From Ciona savignyi (lineage: Eukaryota; Chordata; Ascidiacea; Phlebobranchia; Cionidae), in the NCBI GenBank assembly GCA_000149265.1, contig CH002344.1:884825-948824 (forward strand): a stretch of 64,000 bases of DNA, given 5' to 3'. Shown here in pieces: positions 14,640 through 43,100 of this stretch (position 1 is the first letter of the stretch; every line of letters starts with the position of its first letter). The notes beneath the pieces were generated by a model. The model saw only the letters and a list, made by a program, of their open reading frames with translations. It ran no database searches and was not told the origin of the DNA. A program made the translations under genes and the position numbers.

Positions 14640-15476
14640 ATGGTGAATGATTTTACCCGATTTTTGGTTCTAGCCACTGCTATAAATCGACCGAGTGCCA
14701 CTCCTTCAAAAATCGAAATCGACGAACAGGCCAGGAAATTAAGCCACTACAAAGCCCTTCAATTGCTGCAACAACAAGATAGCGAAAACAGTGCTGCATC
14801 ATCAACTGAAAACACCCTAGTGACGGAAATCTGCAGCGAAACAGCTGAAACAACTTCCGAAATCAAGTTGCCTGTTACAAAGGACGATTATGAAAGTGTA
14901 AACGAAGCGGTAAACTCAGCCACTTCGTCTAAACATTCTACATCATCAATTGAAAACACCCTTGTGGCTGAAAACTGCAGCAACACAGTTGTCGAAACTT
15001 CCAAAACCAAGTTGCCTCTTACAAGTTGCCATGGCTCCCCCAACCATAATACAATTACACAAGACTATAATCAGATTATTCATGCTCGACAGGATTCTGT
15101 TTCTAACCTTGACGCGTTGTTTAACAGCAATTCGTTGCCAATGAAAGCAAGAAAATTGTCAAAGTCCTTCTTAACCCAACCGGACAAACCCAAGCAACCT
15201 CCTGTTATGAAACACGATTTGCAAAGTGTAAACGAAACCTCAAACTTTGCCTCTTTATTTGAACCGTCTACATCTAAACAATATTTCAAACCGCTGGCTG
15301 GCGCGGTATCCCTCAAAAGAGTACCTGACCGGCCGCTTGACTCTCCAGTTGTTTCGTCGACGGTTGGACAAACATTTTCATATTCATTTTCGACGGTGGA
15401 CTTTGACTACAAACAAGCAAGCGTAAAAGTCGCGAGTAACTATACTACAAACGACTTATGCATGTCTTCAAAGTAG
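14640..15476 (+). CDS. YAP-like ORF with degenerate TEAD-binding region, no WW domains
   Basis: A single-exon ORF of 278 aa, start in good context (AAAAAATGG). Residues 144-185 match the TEAD-binding region in exon 1 of the downstream YAP gene: NQII, HARQDS, LDALFN, SLPMKARKLSKSFL, TQPDKP. Against that YAP the segment between ALFN and SLPMKAR is about nine residues shorter (the MNPNF linker is gone). YAP SFF reads SFL here, HVRQDS reads HARQDS and LPKS reads LSKS. Residues about 55-125 hold two copies of an ENTLV...E.CS..KLP.T unit, Ser/Thr-rich. The last 90 residues are unrecognised. Nucleotide similarity to YAP exon 1 around the motif is high, so this looks like a partial tandem duplication about 4 kb upstream. 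If translated it could bind TEAD without an activation domain; that is inference. A decaying duplicate is the alternative. Confidence 0.65.
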   Translation: MVNDFTRFLVLATAINRPSATPSKIEIDEQARKLSHYKALQLLQQQDSENSAASSTENTLVTEICSETAETTSEIKLPVTKDDYESVNEAVNSATSSKHSTSSIENTLVAENCSNTVVETSKTKLPLTSCHGSPNHNTITQDYNQIIHARQDSVSNLDALFNSNSLPMKARKLSKSFLTQPDKPKQPPVMKHDLQSVNETSNFASLFEPSTSKQYFKPLAGAVSLKRVPDRPLDSPVVSSTVGQTFSYSFSTVDFDYKQASVKVASNYTTNDLCMSSK

Positions 15477-15860
15477 AAGTGTGCTGATTTTAGTTTACTT
15501 AAATGTCATCCTTTATTCTGTAAATTGTAAAAAATGATTATTTCAAATTCGATTCAGGACACATTTTGAAATTGTCCCACGTTGTTTACTGAACTACTAA
15601 CTTTGTATTTTAAGCGTATATACACGCACAGTTTCTTCGATCTGTCGACTTTGTAAATTAAATTTTTCGTTGTGTTTCATTTAAAGGTATATTAAACTGT
15701 TATGTCAACCTATATCGGACTGTAAACTGTATTATTTACAAATATATTTGCCTGAAAGTGTTAGTAAAATGTTGTCTTTGACGTTTATATCCATCTCTGC
15801 ATGTACAATAGGTATATAAAGTTTAGAAGAGGGACCATTTAAGACCACACCTGATCATAC
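15477..15860 (+). other. 3' flank of the YAP-like ORF
   Basis: AT-rich, with ATTAAA near 15658 and again near 15690 as possible polyadenylation signals. No ORF or repeat recognised. Confidence 0.4.
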
Positions 15861-15862
15861 CT

Positions 15863-16146
15863 ACCGGTTAGTCTGGTGGTATAGTGCGACGCCTTTAACC
15901 GAAAGATGACAGCTTCGAAACTGGTCGCTATGCGGTTGTGTCCTTGGGCAAGGCACTTTACGCACATTGCCTGAACCCAGCGAAATCTTGGGTTCTGCTT
16001 AATAAAGGAATGTGTGAATCATACACAACACACTGCAACAGCTTCGGTAACCCGACAATGGGTGCGACGTGATTTGACGTTTGCCCGTGTGTTAACCCTG
16101 TTGGGCTTTCAATTAATGGGGATAGCGTAAATATATCCTATTCTAT
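15863..16146 (+). mobile_element. Family A SINE, near full length
   Basis: Head CTACCGGTTAGTCTGGTGGTA, all inner blocks, and a diverged end (GGGATAGCGTAAATATATCC). Confidence 0.85.
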
Positions 16147-16940
16147 GCGGTAGGTTTCTTATGTTTATCAATGTGAGAAAGAGATATTGACTATTGCATA
16201 CCTATGTATTTTTGTTTCTCCTATGTATTTAAGTTCTATGACAGAATGCCCATGTTTTACCCGCAGCGTATGGAAAAGAATATGTGCATTTCACCTCTCA
16301 TTTGAAATATACTTGGTAAGTAATTAAACATGAGAGAACAATAGAACATAAGTTTAATTAATATGAGCAAGTACGGTGATGAGAAATTCTATTAATTAAC
16401 ATGAAACAGCAAACAGAACAATAAACAAAAGTATATTTATTTGACAAATACATATTACGCCTTCTTCATTTTTAGTGTCTTATTTAAACAGAACAAACAT
16501 TTACTGTAGTAAAGTATATAATAAGTCACTAAAGTCCGCAACTAAAAGAAAAAAAAAATTAGCAAGAAAGTACAAGAGAAAGCAATATCAAAGGGATTCT
16601 GTGTACACACATATAGTCCGACATGTACATATATGGCTAGGGTATAGGACCATATTAGTTGACTACTTCCCCACATTAAAATATCCATATATGGAACTAA
16701 CAGGACGAAATCTTAAGGTTCCTTGTCAATAGAACGGTTATTTAAAACTTTTGTTTTTATTATGTAAATCCACCGAGCCTTTCTCTATGACACAGTACAC
16801 CAGCGGCAAGCTGGCGGCTGGTTTCGAATCCTTAACCTAAAGCGTGTAAACTGTATTTATGTATACTAATATAGATACTTTGTGTGCGGGGATAAAGGCT
16901 TAATATACAAAAAGGTAAAAGGTCATAAAAAGTATAATAG
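16147..16940. other. No gene seen
   Basis: AT-rich DNA. An 85-codon Lys/Arg-rich ORF at 16475-16732 follows a pyrimidine tract ending TTTTTAG, but it has no recognisable domain and no splice partner. Confidence 0.4.
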
Positions 16941-16944
16941 AAAC

Positions 16945-17221
16945 AAAGTGCGTCGCCTTTCAATCGAAAGGTTGCAGGTGCGAAACTGGTCGCTAGCTAG
17001 TCGGTTGTGTCCTTGGGCAAGGCACTTTACGGACATTGCCTGAACCCAGCGGATTAATGGGTTCTACCAAATTGAAGGAACGTGTCTATCATATACAACA
17101 CACTGCAATAGCTCCGGTAACCCGACGATGGGCGCGAGGTGATCTGACGATTGCCCGTGTGATAACCCCTGGGGTTTTCCCATTCACGAGGATAAACATG
17201 AATATCCTATCCTATCCTATC
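16945..17221 (+). mobile_element. Family A SINE
   Basis: Lacks the first bases of the head but is otherwise very close to the consensus. It ends in four CCTAT repeats, so it is probably a young copy. Confidence 0.88.
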
Positions 17222-17689
17222 CCTAAAGGTTTTTAGTTGTGCTGACTAACTCGTTAACATGATAAGTGCTAAAACCAGTCGTATTTAGGTCCACACATTG
17301 CAAATTTAAAAATGCTGAATTGCTGTAATTATTTTGCGGTAGTAGGGCAGGTACTTTTTATCGGGCAGAGGTCGAGGTACATGTTGTTTTTTCTCTGGGT
17401 AAGTTTTCACCCCCGCAATGGGATCGCCAAAAGGCCGTTTTTGTAGACATTGATTAGGTAACGTTAACCATTAGGTATTGTTTCGTCATTACCGTTATAA
17501 ATAGAGTTTGTCCTGTTAGTTAACAGAGAGTAGCCCTATAGTCTGAAAATGCCTATTAATAATTAAAACAGGTTGATGTCTTTACCTCGAAAACGCTAAA
17601 CTACATTAAGTATGTCTCCACCATAGAATACTAATTCTATGTCTCCACATTGCATATACACCGGAATTCCTGACACCTGACCGCGCCAT

Positions 17690-17836
17690 TTTAAGTTTGG
17701 TGGCCGCGTCCGCTTTATTTGCTATTTATTTCCCTTTATAATGACGTTTTATATAACTGTTCGTTTTGTAATCTCTTTCTAATTCTGCGTTTGTGATTTG
17801 TTTTATTTGTTGTTATTTATAATAAACTAAACTAGA
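17690..17836 (+). repeat. Family C element
   Basis: GGTGGCCGCGTCCGC, ATAATGACGTTTTATATAACTG, TTCTGCGTTTGTGATTTG and ATAATAAACTAAAC in family order. Confidence 0.6.
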
Positions 17837-18251
17837 ATTTTACCCCAATCGTGAAATCTTTACTTTCGTTAATATAAATAACAGCAAATAAAATTACCAG
17901 GCTAAGATTCCCATGGTGGGCTCGTCTCTAAGACCATTTTATATATAGCCGGTAGGCCTATATGATGTAGGCTACACCCCAAGAGTTTTGTGGGGAACAA
18001 AGTAAATTAATACGGATCTTGATAGATTTGGTCTTTATCCGATTGTTCGCAGAGTACAGCTGCTTAAATCCAGATAAGTCTAATGCTGTACATATATATA
18101 TAGCAACATTGATTAGTCTGACACATCAGCATACTTATTTATCTGTGGAGATAAAACGGGGCATTGTCGAATAACCTGTTCGCGGGGTTTTATCTGATTC
18201 ACTGTCTGGCGCAATTTCTCCTTAAAAAAATTATTATAAGAACGTAAATGC

Positions 18252-18368
18252 GGTACGGTCGTGTGGCCGAATGGTTAACGCGACCGATACATATACCGAC
18301 TCTTATACAAAAAAACGGTCCTGGTGACGAGTCCATCATGGGTCCGAAACTTGGCTCGGTAAAAAAAG
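18252..18368 (+). mobile_element. Family B tRNA-like element, first of a tandem pair
   Basis: GTACGGTCGTGTGGCCGAATGG, TACATATACCGACTCTTATAC, ACGGTCCTGGTGACGAG and CATGGGTCCGAAACTTGG, followed by an A-rich end. Box-A-like and box-B-like motifs are intact. Confidence 0.75.
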
Positions 18369-18377
18369 AACTAAAAT

Positions 18378-18496
18378 GAGTACAGTTGTGTGGCCGAATG
18401 GTTAACTCGACCGATACATATACCGACTTCTATACAAAAAATGGGTCCTTTTGCCTAGCCCAGCATTGGTTCGAAACATGGCTCGGTAAAAAAGAA
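18378..18496 (+). mobile_element. Family B tRNA-like element, second of a tandem pair
   Basis: Same order of blocks as the copy 125 bases upstream, with several substitutions (CCTAGCCCAGCATTGG). Head-to-tail spacing suggests a tandem insertion or duplication. Confidence 0.72.
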
Positions 18497-19442
18497 CCTA
18501 AATGCATTTCAACAAACTGTACTAAAATGTAGCGTTAATTAAATAAAAGTACAACTTAAAAATAAATAATATATTTGGTTAATGTAACCAAAGTTTACAT
18601 ATCATAGATATAACTAAGTTTTCAGAACATAAAAAAAAAAATTTTTAAATCTTATTGCAAGTCTAATCACATTATTTCGACCAAGGGGCGCTATAGAGCA
18701 GTCTTAGTTTTGGGTATCTTTTCCATTGAAAAACCTGTTTTTGTGATTCAGCTTCTATATGGGATTACGTAAGGCATTTAACGTGAAATTGCGAAATTGA
18801 AAAATAAGCTCTGACAACTAGATTACTTTTAAAATGTTCTCACAGGTCGTAAGTCAGTTTAGTGTCAATGTGAAATTAGTATTTACGCCAGTTTTATTTA
18901 TTGGTGATCAGTTTTGTTTAGTTATTTAGTTTATTTATTTCTTGCCCAAGTATTTAAAAATGGCAAACGAATAAAATCTTTTTGCTTATTTTAAGCAATA
19001 ATTTACGCTAAAAAGATAGAAAATAGCGCTACGACTTTGGTATTAACCTCTGAAAAATCTAGAATCTATGTTAGAATAATTCAAAGGGATTGGTTAATTC
19101 TTTTTTTATAGCAGTGTAAAGTTAAATATATATCCTCTTAAGAATCAAGAATTATTTATTTGGTCAAGAATACGCACAACAGCAATATATTAGAACACAT
19201 AATTTGAATTTAAATAAATATTTATGACCAGGAGGCAACGAAACGACCGTACGGTCAACCAGTCAATTGCCCCCTTAAAAGGTATAGAATTTGGAATTTC
19301 ATATAATAATTATTAAATTGTTTAATTAAAATTTAAATCTTTATTGTTTAGGTTCAGTTTGTTTATTAAGTCGAATTTTATTTAACCAACTTGGGCTAAA
19401 AAGAAGGATATTGGATAAAAAAGGTCATCACAAACCGGAAAA
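18497..19442. other. 5' flank of YAP, no other gene
   Basis: AT-rich. At 19143-19232 there is a CAAGAATTATTTATTTGGTCAAGAA...TTATGACCAGGAGG fold-back that resembles the insert in the split SINE at 9370. A pyrimidine/AG pair TTATTGTTTAG and GTTCAG near 19351-19356 could be a 5'-UTR or leader acceptor for YAP. Confidence 0.4.
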
Positions 19443-38076
<18,634 letters not shown>

Positions 38077-38690
38077 CCGGTTCCATCCAGTTTCGAATGG
38101 AGATTTTTACCTGGGATACAGTGCCTTCTGTGGTTATAACGCGCGCAAATTGATTATAAACAGTGAAATACCGGGAAAACTTAGAATTAATGGCGATGAC
38201 AAAAAAGTTTCAACTCTGTATAAACGATCGACCTATTATTGTCCTGAAATTACTTGGTTTTTTTGTCCAATCTCGAAATGTGTAATTCTATTAAGTGCCA
38301 CCTTGTGCCTTTTACACGCCGCACTTTACTTGCTTCGTCATCTCAATTGAAGTTTCATCAATTTCTATAAATTTTTTAATGTTCGCGTGAAAATGAATTT
38401 CATGTTGTTTTTTTTTGCTTTTTTTACGTCGCGTTTCAGTGACTTTGTAGCCGTTTTTATCGTGTAATGGACGGAGTGCTTGCGTTTTTTACTAATCCAC
38501 AAATAACATTATGCGTAAAATGGAGTGTATTTTTGTATTTGAAATCCTTGGTATTTGTAAATAGAGCTTTTTTTGGTCGAAAAGACCGTTCGGTGCCCGA
38601 CGCGCGTTTTACCGAAAGTGCCATTTTTAATTGTATCTTTAGCATTTACCAACTTCTTGTACAATAAACACATTTAGCCAACGTTCGGTG
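38077..38690 (+). terminator. YAP 3' UTR with polyadenylation signal
   Basis: AT-rich untranslated stretch after the TAA. TTGTACAATAAACACA has AATAAA at 38663-38668. The interval has no repeats, consistent with retained UTR. Confidence 0.55.
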
Positions 38691-38759
38691 CTTTCTTTAA
38701 TATTATGGCGCAGCCATGGTAGTTCTAAGTGTAAGCGGCCATATGAAAGCCAGTTCGTA

Positions 38760-38890
38760 GGTTACCTAACACATTTTGAAAGTCTTATGCACAACACACA
38801 GCAAACGCTCCATTAACCGACACGTGGTTGGCGATGGGTGATCGGACGCTTGTTTAACTGATTCACACAGATAAACATGGATATTCGACG
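38760..38890 (+). mobile_element. Degenerate family A SINE fragment
   Basis: CACAACACACAGCAAACGCTCC, GGTGATCGGACGCTTG and AGATAAACATGGATATTC keep the 3'-half order with many changes. Confidence 0.55.
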
Positions 38891-38954
38891 GAATAAACGG
38901 TCGGTAATGCGTTGCCTCCCAACCAAAGTATTGCATGTTCGAAGTCCAGTGTGT

Positions 38955-39110
38955 CAATAGGTTCTACTAAATGGAAGGAACGTGTAAATCATACACAACA
39001 CACTACTGTAGGTACGGTAACGCGACGGTGGGCGCAAGTTAATCTAACTATATCGCTCATGTGATAACTCCCTTGGTTTTCCCAATTATGGGGATAAACA
39101 TGAATATCGG
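38955..39110 (+). mobile_element. Family A SINE, 3' half
   Basis: From ATAGGTTCTACTAAATGG to GGGGATAAACATGAATATC. A second copy of the very end (CCATTCACGAGGATAAACATGAATATCCTATTCC) follows at 39300-39334. Confidence 0.75.
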
Positions 39111-39162
39111 ACCCTGTCCCTTATTTTCACCATTTGGTTCCTTATTTCACATCAAACTGCAG

Positions 39163-39246
39163 CTGGACCTCAAAGAGGCTGAGATAAACCGACTAGAGAA
39201 CCACATGTACACTCTCCAAACCGACCTTTCTACGTTAAAAACCGAG
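39163..39246 (+). CDS. Possible orphan coiled-coil exon
   Basis: Between an acceptor-like AAACTGCAG and a donor-like ACCGAG|GTAGAT there are 28 in-frame codons with heptad leucines: LDLKEAEINRLENHMYTLQ, then DLSTLK. The pattern is that of a coiled coil. It lies between two pieces of family A SINE end. I find no partner exons nearby on this strand, so it may be a transposed exon fragment or part of a gene I cannot assemble. A single 84-bp stretch can look like this by chance. Confidence 0.35.
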
Positions 39247-39364
39247 GTAGATAAAAGCGAATATATTTGCCTATGTAATAACTCAACCCCCATTACGTAA
39301 CCCATTCACGAGGATAAACATGAATATCCTATTCCACCTCTTTCCTTTTAAGGATAGTTTATAT

Positions 39365-39562
39365 CAGTGGTTCTTAAACTTGTTGGAGGTACCGAAACCC
39401 GCAAGTTTTATGCGTGCATTCACCGAACCCTTCGTTGAAATTCAAAATATATCTGTTAAAAAACTTGAGCCTGAAGTGAACTTATCCTAATATCCGCGGA
39501 ACCCCTGATACTGACTCATCGAACCCCCTAGGGTTCGATCCAACCCAGTTTAAGAACCACTG
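39365..39562. mobile_element. hAT-type MITE, 198 bp
   Basis: Ends CAGTGGTTCTTAAACTTG and CAGTTTAAGAACCACTG are inverted repeats. The flanks GTTTATAT at 39357-39364 and 39563-39570 are a perfect 8-bp target duplication, the hAT hallmark. No coding capacity. Confidence 0.9.
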
Positions 39563-39570
39563 GTTTATAT

Positions 39571-40110
39571 AGGTGGAATTTATAATGTCTTAGCTTTGTG
39601 TGTATCTAAGTTGCAATTCATCGTCGGATAAACGTAAATCTGTATTTACAATGAAACGAAATCAAACGGAACATTTCGGCAAAAATCATCAAGAAAGTGT
39701 GTGGGTGGGTGGGGGTAATATCATGATGGGTTGAAAAGCTACATTCAAGGAATTTTCAGGACTGTGGTTGTCCGGCCAGTTGGCTGTGCAGCAAAAAGTT
39801 TTCCCTAAAGGTAGCTTCAGTGATAGTTAATATTTACTCGGTTGATTCAAGTCGAAAAACTATTAATAAAATAACGTGGTTTAAAATACGTCAAATTAGA
39901 AATGTCAGGTTTTTAATTAGGGTCCTAAATAACAAAGAAAAAAATTGAAAGTTTTGCATATTTTACATGCGGTATGTTTTGTAGTAGTAGTAGTATATAT
40001 GACATCATTGCGAAAAGAAATGAATGGGATTAAATATGGCAAACAAAGGCATAATAATTTCGGAACATTATAATATGACGAACGTTCTACATCGGTTATG
40101 TCGTCACAGA
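39571..40110. other. No gene seen
   Basis: AT-rich spacer between the hAT element and the protease stop codon. It contains a GTGGGTGGGTGGGGG run near 39700 and a TAGTAGTAGTAG stretch near 39980. Confidence 0.5.
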
Positions 40111-43100
40111 TCACCTAGGCACGCCACACTGGTTGCCTACGTAATACCGAATCCACATCAAATAGTGGTTAACTCGGGTATAACCTCCGGGGAGTCCCCT
40201 TGCACAATCGTGCCCGAAACTGGTTATGCCGTAGATGAACCAGCGGCCGTTGACTGAGCATTGAAATGGTCCACCGCTGTCGCCCTGTAGAGACACCTAG
40301 CTGTTAAAACTATAATGGCCGACAGGTTAGCTTGTTCACTAGCTGGTCGGTTGTGCCCTTGGGCAAAGCACTTAGTGGAGTACGGTCGTGTGGTCGAATG
40401 GTTAACGCGATCGATACATATACCGACTATTATACCAGAGGTTCTCAAACTGTGCGTCGCGACGCCCTGGTGCGTCGTTTAAAATCGTGTAGAGCGTCGC
40501 ACAGCCATTGCGCTCGAAACTTCACTCATTATAAGTAAATATCCATCACGAATATACGTTAAAAAAGTAATGAGGGTCGCAGTTTTAAATATTCTCCTAA
40601 GGTTCCACGACCACACGTCACATTATATTTGAACTATGTTACTAACGGGCGGGGACGTGGCTATTGTTCTTTTATTGTATTTCATTTCTTTATTACGTGT
40701 GCAATACCACTAAATATAACTTTGGTAGCAATAGTTTAATGACTGGTGCGTCGCAAGCTTAGAAAACTTTTGGATAGGCGTCGCAACCAAAAAAAGTTTG
40801 AGAACCACTGTATTATACAATAAACGGTCCTGGTGACGAACCCATCGTGGGTTCGAAAATTAGCTCAGTAAAATAGTGGAAATTGCCTGAACCCAATGGA
40901 TTGATGGGTTCTACTAAATTGTCTGGGTAAAACTAGCAAAATATCTGGGTAAAAATAGTAAAATATCAGGGTAAATAGCAAAATATCTGGGTAAAAATAA
41001 CAAAATATCTGGGTAGACTAGCAGAATATATGGAAACTAGCAGAATGTTTGGGTAAAACTCTAAATATCTTACCTTGCAAGTATCTCGCCCCGTACTACC
41101 TCCAGCACATAGGACTTTGCGCCAGTTATAGTCGTGGTAGCTTGCGCAACCCGAGCCTGGAGCCACCGTTAAATCCGTCTCCTTCAGTATCGCTGAGCTT
41201 GGTCCAATATCTGCGGGAAAGACGGAATAACCGCTTTAATATTTAGTGTTTAAATGGAAGCGTATATTTTTAGTGTTTTAATGGGAACGATTTTCTTAAT
41301 AGCTTGTAATGTGAACTAAATAATAGGCCTAATTATTAGGTGTGTCAGGATAGAATATTTATGTATTATTTTAATTGTTGCAGATACGTGAGATTTGAAT
41401 TACGACATGATATTCATGTTTCACCGTGGACAATAGAAAATGCAAGGGGCGTTATCACACAGGCAATCGTCAGATTACCTCGCGCCCACCGTCGGGTTAC
41501 CGGAGCTATTGCATTATGTTGTGGGCGATTAGGAGACATTCTTATTAGCGTTTGTTTAACTCAATCATTATATTAAGCGTATATTAATGAGTAATATCCT
41601 AATTAATCCAATAGTCTTAGGCGACATTCGTTTCGACAACGGCATGAGACGCAGTAATCAGTCGCGCTAACCATTCAGCCACACGCGAATAGTTTTTTTT
41701 TTATTTAGTTGAGCTCTAAACGGCTGTGTAGCCAAATGGTAAACGTAGCCGATTCATAAATGCTGTGATCCATAAAATGGCAAAGAAAATGAAAAACATG
41801 TAACAACTACTTCTTTACAATTTCGATTCCATTATGAAATTGTCACATACATGCTTGTTGTGTATAATTATGTATAAAAATGGTAAACGTTAACCAATTG
41901 GCCAAACAAACGTTCCAAACGTAATCACTTCTCTGAACGGACGTGTGGCCGAATGGTTAACGCGACCGTCCCAAAAAATTAACGAGCTTATCTGGGTTCG
42001 AAACTTAGCATTGCTAAAAACTGTACTCACTTCTCGTAAGCCCCCATCCTAGCGCTTTACACGTGTCGCCGACATTTGGGTACCCCCCCGTTCTGTTGAA
42101 GGTGTATTCTGACGCTACATGGATCGGAAGCGCAGGTGGCAAACATATAGGTCGCACGTTCGTCATATCTTCTACGTATCCGTCCAGCTCTATGAGCGCT
42201 ATGTCTTCACGGTCAAGCTCGAAGTTGTATTGCGGGTGGATGATAACTCGTTTGGCTCGGTAAGTCTGTCGTATAATGTAGGATTATAGAAACCGATGTA
42301 TTAAAAAATACGAACGTCTTAAAAAATTAGCATTCGGTTTGCAACTTAAGTTACCGTAATTAAGAGTTAGCATGTTTTTTTGTTTCGTCTTTTTTTACCA
42401 AACCAAGTTTCGAACCCATGATTGGCTACGCACAAGGACAGTTTATGTATATAACATCGGTACAAGTATCGGTCGCGCTAACGATTTGGCTACGCGACCG
42501 TACCTTTCCGTTCGTGTATATTTCCCCATTTATATATGACCTATACCTATGCACACCATAACTAAATTTAAGTACCATTTTTCAATACCGCATTGGTAAA
42601 AATATGTTATAAACTGGAAAAAACTGACCACCCACCTGTACCCTTCTTCCGTCCCGTTGTTTATACTTCCAATACTTGCCAACTTGGAACAAATACTGAC
42701 CGATGTCCACTCGCTCTGGCCTGAAATGTATCAAGTTTGGTTGGACCGGATGATAGGATAGGATGGGATAATTATGTTTATCCCCGTGAATGGGAAAACC
42801 AAGGGGGTTAACATACGAGCAATCGTCAGATCACCTTGCGCCCATCGTCAGGTTACTGGAGCTATTGCAGTGTGTTGTATATGATAGACACGTTCTTTCA
42901 ATTTAGTAGAACCCGTTAATCCGCTGGGTTCAGGCAATGTCCTTTAAGTGACTTGCCCAAGAGCACAACCGACTAGCTAGCGACAAGTTTCGACCCTTAA
43001 ACCTCTCGGTTTAAAGACGTCGCACTAAACCACCAGCCTAACCGGTAGGATGTTAAGATAATCATGTGTATCCCTGTGCTGGGAAAGCGCGTTATTAAGT

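Noticed and set aside
16475..16732. 85-codon basic ORF
   Set aside because: Lys/Arg richness comes from A-rich codons. There is no homology I recognise.
18252..18496. tRNA genes (family B copies)
   Set aside because: Box A- and B-like motifs are present, but spacing is too long and no acceptor stem or anticodon loop folds convincingly. Many dispersed copies indicate retroposons.
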